This document shows, one piece after another, positions 1 to 12,061 of a DNA stretch of 64,000 nt. The stretch is from contig WELA01010047.1 of assembly GCA_009602735.1 (NCBI GenBank), positions 44,925-108,924 of the forward strand, given 5' to 3'. This DNA comes from Mesotaenium endlicherianum. Its lineage: Eukaryota > Streptophyta > Zygnematophyceae > Zygnematales > Mesotaeniaceae. The notes beneath the pieces are model-generated. The model did no database searches and was not told the DNA's origin. It saw only the letters and a program-made list of their open reading frames with translations. Position 1 is the first letter of the stretch. Every line of letters starts with the position of its first letter. Position numbers and translations under genes: made by a program.

Positions 1-607
1 TGCTCACAAATGATGTAGGATGAAAGGCCTTGTCATTAAAAACCCGTAGAAATTTACAGAATTGAAAACTGATAAGAAACAAAGAAGTTATGCCTATTTA
101 TAATTTTCTGCCTAAGTGCTCCCCCCTAGGAGGAAGCTACGGATTTTCCTAAGTGTCCGTCAAATCGTCCCTTCCAGAATATTCGTGAGTAAGCCAGATC
201 AGTCTAATCTGACGTGTCGGGCCGAATTGACGTCCACATACATGCATCGACATTACTAGAATATTCTATCTTAGACGCGCTAGGCTAAACCGAAACTTCT
301 AGGTAAATCGACCTAGTCGGCACTCTGCGTCAGCCGAACTTACGTGAAGGTTCGAGTTCATTCTAACGGGCCAGATCGCTTGACGCTGTCGGTCAATCCG
401 ACGGTCGCGCTCGCCACGAATTAAGGACAGTCGTCAACCGACCTCAAGACTAATTAAACTTCAGAAATCCGTAACTCTCTCAATACTTGACCAGATTCGA
501 TGAACTTTCTATTAAAATGACCACAAAAATGCACTCTACATGAATGCACAATCAAAATATAATTTTATGAAATTAAAAAATGCACTTTATAAACCTATGA
601 CCTTACA
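1..607. mobile_element. LTR of family A, cut by the window's left edge
   Basis: This matches the right-hand 606 bp or so of the complete LTR copies at 23932-24674 and 55854-56595 and ends in the same ...CCTTACA. By alignment about 137 bp of its left end lie before the window. I estimate by eye about 95% identity to the 23.9-kb copy, with most differences in the last 70 bp. Transcription direction is unknown because no internal region of this family is visible here. It may be a solo LTR or the end of a longer element. Confidence 0.85.
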
Positions 608-1786
608 CCGGAACTGTCAGGTTGCGCGCACGCGTGCATGCGTGTGTGTGCCGACTGGCCTGCTATTTGTGGTCTATCTGTATGCATCTGTGCATTCGTG
701 TTTGCGCATGACCTTCCTCCGTTACCTGATTGTTTTCTTCTATGTTTTGGTGCATGTGCGTGGCCTGCTTGCAAGCTTGCCTTGCAACCAAGCCAACTTG
801 CTTGATTGGTTGTGTGCAGCTTGCCTGCGTGTGGTACTGCATATCTGTGTGTTTGGCCTGCCAACCTTTGTGTCTGCTTTTTGGTAGCCGCCTGTCTGCC
901 TGCCTGCTCGCCTAGATTGTCCTAACACTCTTATGTGAGACGTGTGCGCACGGGGGTTGGACAAGGGTGGGGTAGTGGGTGGGCGCAGCTGTCCATACTG
1001 CCATCTCCATCCACCGTGTGGGTCAGCTTTTTATTTTTGCCACGCCTTCTAGTGAGCGGAGCCTTCTCTTTCCCCTTCAGCCCCTCCACCCAGTCGTTTT
1101 GTGTGACAGTTGCATGCTTTTGCACACATACGTTCTCTGCCTGCGTGCGTGGTTGTGTGTGTGGGCGCGACCTGCTTGTATGCCTGCGTCCTCAAATAAG
1201 TACTTGTTTGGGGATGGGGCAGAGGGTGGTGCGGAGCGCTACGAGGCGGAAAAGGCGTTCCATAACCTGCCTTGCAAGGTGGCTTCTCCGAGGTCTCCAA
1301 GGTGCTGCCTTCTCTCTCCCCCCCGCTCATTCTCACCTCCTCCATATCCCCTCCCCCTCCATCTTTCCCTCTTCCTATGTCCTTTTTCATTCTCTACTTG
1401 TACTAGTTTTTCCATGCACACGTCAAGCCAGGATGCCCCTCAATTTGTTAATGAGATTGCTGTCATCACTTGCCCGGAGCCAACCAAGGATTTTTAGGTC
1501 TTGCCTGTCCAACACGGCTTCCACGTAGATGTTATCAATTGGTGTCGTGTGAGCAAGCATTTGGTCTGCATGTAATGCTCTCAACCTGTCTGTGCAAGCA
1601 GACCGTATGTTTTCTTTTCCCAGATATGTTTGCCCGAGGGCCATGCCTGTGGCAATGGCACTCCCTTTGTAGTCTGCTTTATTTTTGTTTGCTGTGTCTT
1701 TGTCGTGCTATGGACTGCTGCCCTCTTGTCTTACACCTATGTTTTTTCTTTGCAAAAACTCTTGAAACACCTTCGAGACAATACTT
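608..1786. other. GT-rich then pyrimidine-rich spacer
   Basis: The first 550 bp are rich in TGTGTG, TGCATG and TGCCTG words, and 1300-1400 is a C/T-rich tract. Short open frames exist on both strands but look like composition artefacts. The texture resembles 43.5-46.3 kb upstream of the Crypton gene, so this may be intron or leader sequence of the gene starting at 1787. I see no gene that I can support. Confidence 0.4.
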
Positions 1787-3656
1787 ATGGCTGAAACTGT
1801 CACAGACCCTGTCACACGTGGTGGTGTGCATGAGCAAAGCAAAATACATAAAGAACCCACACCAAATGCTGGCATTCCCACAGAGGAGGAGGTTGTGGGT
1901 GTTGGTGCCCAAGCAAACAAAGAGGGAGCAAAGAAGAAACATGAGGAACCAAAAGACCCTTTCAATGCATTCATAAAGTAAAGGAAAGCACTATTTCTTA
2001 AACTTAGTAAGTTGGAGATGGATTATGCAAGGATGGGACTCACTGTTCGGGGTCTCATTGTTATTGTAGGGCCTACGGGCACCTTGAGATTGGGGGGAAC
2101 AGAGAATATCGGGTGTAGTCTTCAATTGAAGCAAATGGTTGATGTTATTCATCGCTTTTTCAATATTGAGGTTGGAAAATCTCAAATTCTTGCCATGGAC
2201 AAGGAGAGTGCAACGTGGAAGGTACCGGAGAGTAGCCCAAGTTGCAAGAGTGGTATCAAGGGTGTGAAGAAGGGTAGCAACTTTCGAAGACTAGCTACCA
2301 GGTTCAATGCCGCAACAGCGCATGTTGTAGAGGAGGAGGTAGGAGCGGAAGCAGCTTCGGCGCAGGCGGCTGCAGGGGATTCGGTTGGGACGCAAGCGTC
2401 AACTCTGGAAGCGCAAGCGGCAGCGGCGCAAGGGGCAGCTGCGGAAGTGGAGGCGGCAGCGATGGAAGCAGCAGTGGCGCAGGCGGTTGCGACGAAAGCA
2501 GCAGCGGCGCAGGCGGCAGCTAAGAAAACACTAGCGGCGCAGGCGGCAACGGCTGAACTAAAGGCGGCAGCGATGGAAGCTGTAGCGGCGCACACGGCAT
2601 CAGAAGTTGAATGTGAACAGGCGGCATTGGCGTCAGTGATGGAAGCAGCAGCAACGCATGCGGAAGAGGCTAAAGTGGAGGCGGCAGCGGCGGAAGCAGC
2701 GGCACAGTTGGCAGCGGCGAAAGTGGAGGCGGCAGCAGTGGAAGCAGCTGCGGCGCGCGCAAAAGCAAATAAAGTGGAGGTGGCAACGACAGAAGCAGCA
2801 ACTGCGCAAGGAGTGGCAACGAATGAGGCGCTGGTGCAGGCTACAGCGGTGGAAGCGAAAGCGAATGCAGCAGCAGCTGCGGCGCAGGTGGCAATGGCGC
2901 AAACAGCGGCGCAGCAGGCAACTAAAAGAAAAGGTAATATTCTACTGCGAAACTTGTAAATGGCCATTAACTGATTCACACGCAATTATTGTTGTATTGA
3001 TGTCAAAGTTAATACGTGCCATTGTGCTTTACCTGTGTACTTACCATATGGTTTTCATAAGATGTTAATGATGTACTTCACATCTGGTTGATACTATTTA
3101 TTCTCTTATCATTTTTGTATACAGGTACAAAGCGTAATCGTGATCCGTCTCTTGTGGACACCTCAACTGTAAAGGCGGTCCTTGCCCTCCACGGTATGCA
3201 ACCATTGAAGCGTAGGGAGTTGCAAAAGTATACCTCAACTATGGGATGTTGGCCGCAATTGTCATTGGAGCTGGTGGCGAACATAAGGTGAGTCTTTCTT
3301 CTTTTCAACTCATTCATGGTATGCTGGTGACTTGCATGTACACTTATTCGACTATCATCGTAGTCTTTTTATATTGCATTTATCAACATGTGCATTGTCC
3401 TCTAACCCTTGTTCTTTTTTGTGCTTTGTTTGCTTATTAGTTTACCAAACAAGGAGGTCGGGAGGAGTATGCGTCTAAAAAGCACCCATGTCTACGAGTC
3501 TCCTCCACTAAAGACAATGACAACCAATGTTACAAGAAGCATCTTCTAGAATCTGTTGTTCACATTAAGAATGCTTACAATGAATTCTTGGTTGCTTATG
3601 TTGAAGCTGAAGTTTTGAAGAGAGGGGATTCATCAAAATGTGTTACACAAAAATAG
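1787..3656 (+). pseudogene. Unrecognised Ala/Glu-rich multi-exon gene, probably decayed
   Basis: I do not recognise this gene. An ATG at 1787 opens a frame to about 2933, read through one in-frame TAA at 1979-1981. The part after 2012 holds a non-repetitive block (about 105 residues) and then a long Ala/Glu repeat. Splice signals support exon 1 to 2933 (donor GTAATA at 2934), exon 2 at 3125-3287 (acceptor ending ATACAG, donor GTGAGT) and exon 3 at 3441-3656, ending in TAG after ...KCVTQK. Phases of exons 1 and 2 agree. Joining exon 2 to exon 3 needs a different frame from the one entering exon 2, so there is probably an indel near 3240. Exon 3 is lysine- and charge-rich. The TAA lies in a 30-nt GT...AG stretch (1978-2007) that might be a tiny intron. 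It could be a transposon gene of unknown type or a host gene. Confidence 0.4.
2355..2930 (+). repeat. Ala-coding GCGGCAGCG minisatellite
   Basis: Degenerate repeats of GCGGCAGC(G/A), GAAGCAGC and GCGCAGGCG encode runs such as AAAQAAA and EAAAMEA. Because GCN/NGC-rich repeats lack stop codons in several frames, the minus strand is also open for 267 codons. That minus-strand frame is an artefact. The repeat sits inside exon 1 of the gene at 1787. Confidence 0.75.
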
Positions 3657-5340
3657 TGATATATAAGTTGGAAGGTGAAAGCCTAGGTGCTTATTTATTC
3701 TTGAACAAGTGTTGTTTTTTGTCGTAAAACTCGTAGTAGTCTTTACTTTCTCATTGGATCATTATTTTTGCCTTTCTTGCCCCCATGCAAATATTGATTT
3801 GTAACATTCATACTCGTCTACGAGAACTTGCCTCAAAAATGCCATGTTTTTTTTAGTGGCCAGTGAATTGTCCATGTAATATTTTTGTTTCAAAAAATGA
3901 AAATTGTGAGAATAAGTCTAAACTACAGTAAAGAAGAAGATATAATACTCGACTTTCAATTCACTCTAAAGTTTGGCTCACACATTTATCCTACTCTCCG
4001 TTAAATAATGACAATATGGCGTGCATATGTGTTTAACATAAAGATTGATCTTAATTGCTTTTGTATTCTCTCGTTGCGATAAGAAAATGAAAAGGTAAGT
4101 GCGTATAATCCAAAATAATTCGCGAAAAATATACGGATATCTATTTCACCCTCACTTTTTTCTCTCTAATATCAAGAATTTACTTTTAGCTATGGAAATA
4201 ACTCGTATATATTTTTCTCTTGATAGCAATGACGAAGTCGTGTCTAATTCCCAAATCCCTTCGTACAACTTTTAATTCAATTTTGACAGCGAAGAGTCAT
4301 CATAATCTTCAACTAAGAAAGTAAAATGAAGGAATTTGGCATACATCAATGGTTGGGAAAAGATACTCCGATACAAACTAGAGGCATGTTTGTTTGGTGT
4401 TTGACTCTGCGAACCTCTACAATTTATACGTGGAAATAGAAAAGTGGAGCGATGAAGTATGACTTTGTCTGCACAAAATTATTCCTACATTGTTTAACAT
4501 GAAGTAGGACTTCATGTCCTATTGTTCAATGTTTTTGAAGTGTACTTCTAGGTCTTCTTGGTCCTATTCTCACCTTCTTTCCCAAAATTAAATGACTTGC
4601 ATCTAGGCTTTGCTTGTCCAAATATATGCCACCATCTACCTACTTTATACTAGAAAAGCTTAATTTAGAGATAATTGCGGATAAGCCTATCTTGCCATAC
4701 TAAAACTTCGTGTTGTACACGTACACGTATTAAAAAGAACATAAAATAAAACGAAAAACGGAGATTCACAATTTGTTTAATCCAATGCCACAATTAATAG
4801 TTTCTGCAGGCAAATGGTTGACATGAATATATTCATGACATTCTTGTTGACGCGGTAATGCAATCGACGAAATTTACAACTTTCATTTTTTCCAAAAGTT
4901 ACAGCTGCAAGCAACTGTCGACTATGTTCACACGCTTGGCATGTTTTGGTGTATTTTACGTATAATTTAGGCATTGCATTATATACTTTGCCGTATTAAT
5001 CCAATATGTATAGGCCGTATTCGTATTCCCTAACTAGGCCAAAATGAGAGTATCCTCATTTTGTGGCCTAATCATACTTTTGTGCAAAGTATCCATTTCG
5101 TAGATTGAATGGAAGGACATCCAAGTTTTCAAAGTGTACTACCTTGAAGGCCTCCTAGCCATGAGGACCTTCAAGTGTGTGAAGATCCACATTTAAGTGT
5201 GTAAAGATTGAACGTAAGTCAACTTTTTGTACATAATTGCACTTTTGTTTATGCTTATCTTGTAACCTCTTTTATCATTTTTTGTCACAAAACTTCATAA
5301 AATCAAAGAAAATATTGAAGCAGCATTAAGACATTGTAAA
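3657..5340. other. AT-rich sequence without a recognisable gene
   Basis: Downstream of the Ala-rich gene the DNA is AT-rich with only short chance frames. It may include that gene's 3' untranslated region. I see no conserved motif, tandem repeat or LTR end. Confidence 0.4.
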
Positions 5341-5379
5341 GTGTTCAAGAGGGCTATTTGTCATGGGGTGCTAATTTGC

Positions 5380-5900
5380 TGCGACTTTTTCATTTCATTG
5401 CATATATTTGCTACAATTGCAAGTCAAATTATTAATCAAGTAGCATTTACAGTGGCCATGCCAACACCTTTCGACTATGGTAGCATGTCTTTGTATAAGA
5501 CATGTCTCTGTATAAGGATTAAGAATTAATCCTAGTCCTTAACTCCCAAATCCGTTAATATAACAATATCAGAAGCTGCTTTAGCGTAAGCTGCGCAAAG
5601 GTCGACTCCATATTTTTGCCCCAAAGTACCCATTTGCCTGCTGACTTGTTAGCATTTACACTGCCCTTGCCAACACCTTGTGACTGAATTACTCTTCACA
5701 TTTCTCCGTAAGAAGATTAGGGAGTACGCCAAACCTCTAACTCCCACATCCATTAGTATCACAACCCTTTGTAGCTGCAAAAGCGCTAGTTGAGAGCCTG
5801 ACTCCGTCGTTGTGCCCCAAACTTCAAAGTACTCATCTAGCTACTAACTTATTAATATTTATTAAATAGTCATAGATATTAACAATTTTTGAAGAACGTG
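5380..5900 (+). repeat. Strongly diverged copies of the ~190-bp satellite
   Basis: Words shared with the main array recur in the same order: lists such as CTAACTCCCACATCCATTAG, then TATCACAACCC, then GCCCCAAA, then TGACTTGTTAGCA, then CCTTGCCAACACCTTGTGA. Two to three units can be made out. They are far more diverged than the 8.9-11.4 kb array, so this is either an old relic of the same satellite or a related ancestral repeat. Confidence 0.4.
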
Positions 5901-6689
5901 ACTCAACAACATGGCTCATATATGTGTACCTTGGAGGAAGCAACAAGATCTGGCCTCTTGGCATTTCTCTTAAATGCAAGATGCTCCCAGACATGTCATG
6001 CTCAACTGCAAGCTGCTTTTGAGAATCTTTCTCTGCGCAAGATTTAGCCCTTCCTTAATTTTAGCAATCCTATGGTTGGACAGAGCGTCTTGGTAGTCTT
6101 TATTTGCCAATCAATTTTTCTTCTGCTGTGGCAACAGAAAGAGAACAAATGTCAAAGCACAAAGATTGAGGTATACAATGGAACTCTATGTGAAGCTACA
6201 CTTACATATGTACGTTATGCCATTAACATATATACATAGTGTTAGTGGTATGAGGAGCTCACCTTCATTGACACCAAGAAGAACACATTATAACTTTTGG
6301 TTTATTGTTGCACTTTGTTATCATTTGAATGTCCTTGCAATCTGATAGCATGTTTACAAGCATAAATGATCTCCACGGGCTCTGGACACATGATAAGTGC
6401 TTCCTTTCCTAAGGTACCATTCTCTTCCCTCTGTGATTTTGCTTATGAGAGATGGCCATACCACTCGTCAAAGAAACTCTTTTCCTTTTACTTGAGACTA
6501 GTGCAACCTCCTTGCCCTTTGTTTCTGCCCTTAAATCAATCAGGGGTAGAATTTCTAAGTTCCAGAGATGTATTCCCTCCATCCAAGCTCCCCGAAGCAT
6601 TGATTGCACCTTGGCAAGATGCGCACACTGCGTTAGGTCAGTGCTTGTCTGCACCAGTGCGTTTGCACGTCTGCGCGTCTATGCCAGTA
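5901..6689. other. AT-rich sequence, nothing recognised
   Basis: No coding region, tandem repeat or LTR terminus that I can support. Short frames around 6366-6718 occur on both strands without recognisable motifs. The right end abuts a gypsy gag fragment, so part may be element-derived. Confidence 0.3.
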
Positions 6690-6915
6690 GAGTACCAGTG
6701 TGCCTGATCTTCTCGTAATTTTGCAGTTCGGGGTAGTTCTCCAGCCACTGCTCAACATCAACAAGAAACTTGATCAGGTAATATTTTTTGTTTCCCTCAC
6801 AGTCCTGGGGAGGTTTTGGCTTAGGCTTACTAGGCCCTTTGCCACCACCACCAGTGGTTTGAGAACCCAGTTGGTCTCTATCACGCAACAATGCCATCAT
6901 GATCCTTTTGTGCTA
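6690..6915 (-). mobile_element. gag fragment of the LTR-B gypsy family
   Basis: This closely matches 38325-38552, the middle of gag in the LTR-B element, including peptide words RDRDQLGSQTT, GPSKPKP and DVEQWLENYPEL on the minus strand. It is an isolated fossil fragment with no flanking LTR in place. Its right edge runs straight into a CTG-rich minisatellite. Confidence 0.8.
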
Positions 6916-6919
6916 CGAG

Positions 6920-7375
6920 TTGCCCTCGTTGCACCCTGTCGTAATTGTCAGCCCTTTTGCACCCTGTCGTATTTCCCCTAGCTGCAGCCCGTCATTATCA
7001 TTGCGGGCTGTAGCAGCGGGCTACCCTTGCACCAACTAGCAAGACGTGCATATTGCGGTGGCGCACTGGCGCAGACGCGCAGACATGCTCATGTTGGTGA
7101 AACTAGAGCCTTTGCAGCAGGCCCCCCCTGCTGTAAACCGTCGTAGTTGTGCTGCAGCGGGCTGCCCCTATGCAGCCCGTTCAGTCGTCGCGGGCTGTTG
7201 AATGGGCTGCCCCTATTGCAGCCTGTTGAAGTCGTCGAGCTTCCTCTATTGCAACTCATTGGAGTGCCCCTGCTGCACGTAGTTGTCGCGAGCTGCTACA
7301 ACGGGCCGCCCTTGCTGTAGCGCATTGTAGTTGTCCCTGCTGCAGCCCGTGGTGGTCATCGACGATCGTGCCTCG
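6920..7375 (+). repeat. CTG/CAG-rich degenerate minisatellite
   Basis: Variants of GCTGCAGCCCGTT, TGTAGTCGTCGCG, GGCTG and GCCCCTGCTGCA recur with an irregular period of very roughly 50-70 bp. The same GCTGC/CGGGCTGC vocabulary occurs at 13.2-13.8, 14.7-15.1, 46.3-46.7 and 49.1-49.5 kb. Confidence 0.55.
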
Positions 7376-7404
7376 ACGTATAGCTCCTGCTTGTCTGCGC
7401 CAAC

Positions 7405-8430
7405 ACAAAGGAAATGAATCGACTTACCATTAAGCGATTATTGTCGTGCCTAACAGCGTCAAACCCGTTTGCAGCTTTCCAGCACGTGTGTTGTCGACCT
7501 GGTTGATGTGTCGGCGGTCCTCCTCACGTGTGGGCTTTCCTTAGTTGACCGGTTGGTGTGTCTTTGCACGTGGGGAATCTCCCTGCTCAGTCGCCTTTGG
7601 CACGTATGTTGGTGCGGATCTACCCATGGGACCCATTTCTAGTCTTCCTGCACTTGAATATATGTATATGCATGGAGGGATTGTCACAATGTGTTTCTCC
7701 CTTTGCACTCAACTCCCTTTTGACTCCTTTTCATTACTTTATAAATTTGCAAAATGTTTCCTACCTTTCCTTCTCCCTTACATAGCATACAAGTGTCTTA
7801 CTCCCAAATAGGCTTTTGCCCAAGTTTGAGCTTTAACCGAGTAAAGACATTGTAGTTTGTTGAAATTACTTCTAAGCAGATTCCACACAAAGCACCAAGT
7901 TTTGAGAAAATCACCCACCAAGGCTTTTGCTTAACTTTCAAAAATTCACAGCTTACAAAAACTTTGAAACTATAGCATCTATGCTGGCCTAGTTTGAGCT
8001 CTGCCCAACACCGCGCCGTAGCAATTCACACTGCCGGCTAGGCTCACCCAGTACTTCATTGAAAGCTTTACTGGTCTCTGCCCTTGCTATCAGAAATTCA
8101 ATAAAAGAGAATTCTGAAAACTTAAAACTAACACAGCACTCACCATTTTATGTGCTTCCGCACACTTGTGACGTTTGATCCTATGCTAGAAGTTCTAGCA
8201 GATTCTATTATGCAAGCTCTTTTCTTTCTACAAGCGAGATCCCCTTTGGGAACTCCTTAACTCTAAGTTGTGTATGATACACTGAGAAATAATCTTTGTG
8301 CTTCGGCTGGAGCGTGTCTCCTTGGTTCTCCTGTGGCCTTGGGAACTCTTTTCTCCTTCGCGCCCTTCTCTTCTCTTCTCTTCTTCCTGTGCTTCTTCTA
8401 CTTCTTCTGCAAAGTGTGCGCACTGCGCAG
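7405..8430 (-). mobile_element. LTR-C remnant: 5' LTR tail/leader plus 3' LTR head
   Basis: The minus strand from 7782 to about 7405 starts TGTAAGGGAG and shares a series of words with 42750-43065 (CACGTGAGGAGG, CACATC-ACCAGGTC, TGTTAGGCACGAC). The minus strand from 8430 to about 7800 matches 19640-20200 upstream of the plus-strand gag (GTTCCCAAGGCCAC, CTCAGTGTATCATA, AGCAAAAGCCT). The order, tail or leader then LTR head, is what remains if a gypsy family C element lost its internal region. It is a fossil. The last 30 bp near 7405-7440 resemble the end of LTR-B, which may be shared ancestry or a junction. Confidence 0.5.
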
Positions 8431-8479
8431 CAAGAATGAGGTGAGTGCGTGCAATGCCCGAGCCTTACCTAGGCACCAC

Positions 8480-11450
8480 GCAACTGGCGCTCGTCAAGCT
8501 ATGATACTGAGTGATGAGGGCTGTGATTGCTGGGCATACTCCCTGATATCCATCTATTATTGGGAAATGCCTCTCCATGGTGGCGAGCCTTTGCCAAGCA
8601 TAGTAAAAATGCCAATACAAGTCTTTGGGGCGAGTACTTAGACCGTTAGGCGCGAATTGACGAGATGGAGTGCGACTGGCTTGATCAGCTATGCAGGTCC
8701 GTAATATTGATGGTTGTGGCAGTTAGAGGCTTGGCATATTCCCAAATACCCATGTAGAAGTAGGTAGTACCTCACCATGGAGGCAAGCCTTTGCCAAGCA
8801 TAGTGGAAATGCTTATACAAGTGATGGAGCGAGAATTAGACTTGCCCCTAAGTACCCCTCCAATGACTTGTTCTCATATTTTCAATATTCTGGACAAAGC
8901 CTTCACACTGTGCTGAGTGCTTGCATACCCTTAAATGATTGATGAGGAGTATGCCAAGCCCCTAACTTACACATCTATGTACTCTACAATTCTCCATAGA
9001 TGCAAGAGTGGCAGTTGCACCCCATCCCTTTAATATGCCCATAATTATTCGCTCTAATGACATGTTTCAACACTTTCACTATCGTTGTCAAATTTTGCAA
9101 CTATGGTGAGTAATTGCATGATATCATAAGGGTCTTTGGGAGTATGCCAAGCCCCTAATCAACAAATCTATCAATATCACAACTCTTAAAGGAGGCGCGA
9201 GTGGTAGTTGTGCTCCATGATCCATGTCGTCCATTTGCCCGTAACTATCCCTCTATTGACTTGTTTACATATTTTCACTATCATTAGCAAAGACTTAAAA
9301 ATGTGGTGAATGATTGAATGTCTTCATATGAATATTGGGGAGTATGCCCAGCCGTTAACTCCCTCATCCCTTAGAAGCTTTACGGACGCCAATTGCACCC
9401 CATCTCGTCGACTTGCCCCTAACTCTGCCTCTAATGACTTGTTTCTCTATTTTGAATATCCTTGTCAAAGGCTTGTATATGAGGTGAGTGATTAAATGTG
9501 TTGCATTAATACTCGGGAGTATGTCCAGCCATCACATCCAACATCCCCTCATATTACTACCCTCCATACCTTTAAGATTTCCAATTGCGCCCCATCTCCT
9601 CGACTTGCCCCTAATTCTGCTTATGATGACTTGTTTCTCTATTTTGAGTAATCTTGTCAAAGGCTTGTATATGAGGTAATTGATTCAGTGTCTTTGTATT
9701 AGTACTGGAGAGTATGGGCATCCATAACATCCCTCATCCCCTAATATTACTACTCCTCATAACTTTAAGACTGCCAATTGCGCCCCATCTCGTCGGCTTG
9801 CCCCTAACTCTGCCTCTAATGACTTGTTTGTCTATTTTGAGTATCCTTGTCAATGGCTTGTATATGTGGTGTTTGATTGAACGTATTTTTGTTTTTTCTG
9901 GGAAGTATGGCCATCCTTTATATCCCTCATCCCTCAATATCGCAACCCTCCATAGCTTCAAGATCAGCACTTGCACCCCATGTCGTCGAGTTGCTCATAA
10001 CTCCCCCTCTAATTACTTATTTTCACTCTCTTAAATATCTTTGTCAATGTCTTATAAATGTGGTGAGTGATTTTATGTCTTTACATAAATAATTGGGGAG
10101 TATTCCCAACCTCTACATCCTTTATTCTTCAAAAATCTTGACCTCCATAGCTAGCTGAGCGCCAATTGTGACCAGTCTCGTCAAATTGCCCGTACGACGC
10201 GCTGTGATGACTTGTCAATCTTTTGACTATCCTTTCTAAAGGCTTGTCAATGGGGTGAGTGTTAGGATGTATTTATATATATCTTTGGGAGTCTTCACAC
10301 CCTTTACATCCATCATCTATTAATATTACAACCCTCCATAGCTTAAAGAGGGCCATTCGCAAATTGCAACCAATCTCATCAACTAGCCTCTAAGACACGC
10401 TGTACTAACTTCACACTCTTTTGACTATCCTTGCCAAAAAGTTGTAAATGGGGTGAGTCTTTGGATATTTAATATGTATATTGGGGTGCATGGCCACCCT
10501 TTACATCCCTTATCGCTTAAATTTACAACCCTTCATAGCTAGCTGACCGCCACCTGCGACCCATCTCGTCAACTTGCCCCTACGACATGCTATACTAATT
10601 TGTCACTTTTTTGACTGTCATTGAGACTTTTAAATGGGGTGAGTTATTGGATTCTTTTATATGTCTATTGGGGTGTATGCCCTCTAATTACATCCCTTGC
10701 CCTTTTGAATTACAACCCTCCATACCTTGAAGAGCACGAGTTGCAACCCATCTCGTCGACTTGCCCCCAGGACACGCTGTACTGGCTTGTCACTTTGTTG
10801 ACTATCTTTGCCAAAGGCTTATAAATGGTGTGAGTGATTGGGTGTCTATGTATATTGGTGAGTATGTCCACCATTTATATCCCTTATTGTAAAAATTACA
10901 AGTTTTAATAATTAGATGAGTGCCAGTTGCGACCCATCTCGTCAATATGCCCCTGGGACACGCTGTACGGACTTGTCACTCTCTTGACTATGCTTGCCAA
11001 GGCTTGTTAATGGGGTCAGTGATTCCATGTCTTTATTTCAGTATTGGGGAGTACTTCCACCCATTATATCCCTCATTTCTTCAAATTTCAACCCTCCATA
11101 GCTAGGAGAGCGCCTCTTGCGCTTTATCCCATGGACTTGCCCCTAACTCCCCCTTTAATAAGTGACTTGTTTCCCTGCTTTGAGTATCGTTGCCAAAGGC
11201 TTGTAATTGAGGTGAGAGATTGATGTATTCATCTAAGTATTGGGGAGTATTCTAGCCATTGCATCCCTCATCCCTTAAAATCAGAACCCTCCATAGCTTC
11301 ATGGCTCCACTTGCGCTGCATCTCGTCGACTCGCCATTCACTCAACCTCAAATGACTTGTTTCACTCTATGAGAACCCTTGCCAAGAGCTTGTAAACGGG
11401 GTGGGTGATTGAATGTACTTGTTTATTTATTGGGGAGTATGTGTAACCAT
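8480..11450 (+). repeat. ~190-bp satellite array, about 15 units
   Basis: Each unit of about 185-200 bp has the order: GGTGAGTGATTG, TATTGGGGAGTATG, CATCCCTCAT, ACAACCCTCCATAGCT, GCGCCCCATCTCGTCGACTTGCCCC, ATGACTTGT, CTATCCTTGCCAAAGGCTTG. The CCTCCATAGC word recurs near 9952, 10139, 10335, 10530, 10716, 11093 and 11290. Units differ by perhaps 20-30% by eye. From about 8500 to 8850 the units run on the opposite strand (AAGCCTTTGCCAAGCATAG, CGACGAGATGG), so there is an inversion point near 8850. Confidence 0.85.
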
Positions 11451-12061
11451 TTCAAAACTAACTCACTGCACTAAATCTCAATAGAAGGTAAATCTTGGCG
11501 CTTTTTTGAATCAATCGTTCGAAGTCACCTGTAGCACTTTTTCGACCTTGCAAAAAAATCTATAAGACAAGAAGGGCGGGCAGCCTCGCAAGATTGTTGG
11601 AAAAAAATTGTACTTTTCTTGCAACAGTTAGCAGCCCATGCCTATATGTCCTTAAAAGGCCATAGGAGGCCCATGTGATGTGTGAAGTGAGCTATGCTAT
11701 GCTACTAACTGTTATCACTGTAGTCCATAGACAAAGATCATTTATTGACATCTGTATATCATTGTGATGTATGTCTGGCAATTACATATGCATGAGCCCA
11801 AAATTACAAAAGAAAGCAACTAAGGAGACGAGGATGGAAATCAAGTGGAGCTCATGTAGCCTAACACTATAGTAAAGATGCTCAAATTTTTCGTAAAAAG
11901 AATAGAAGAAGAGAAATTGCAAGTGGTAATTAATTGATTTACAAAAAATGCTCACATTGCTTGAAAAAAATATTTGACTTGAAATTGCTAAAGAAGTTAA
12001 AATTAAAATTTCTATAACCTCAAGTAATATGCATGTACAATGCTTCCTCAACTTCTAAGTG
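11451..12061. other. AT-rich spacer downstream of the KDZ gene
   Basis: No recognisable gene. The sequence follows the stop of the minus-strand KDZ transposase gene at 12062 and could hold its 3' untranslated region and element terminus. I could not find a convincing terminal inverted repeat. Confidence 0.3.

Noticed and set aside
2182-2985. 267-codon Ala-rich frame on the minus strand
   Set aside because: Mirror of the GCGGCAGCG repeat in the plus-strand gene. The plus strand has splice sites and non-repetitive flanks.
8480-11450. CRISPR-like array
   Set aside because: Units of about 190 bp diverge along their whole length with no short constant repeat and variable spacers. It is a satellite.
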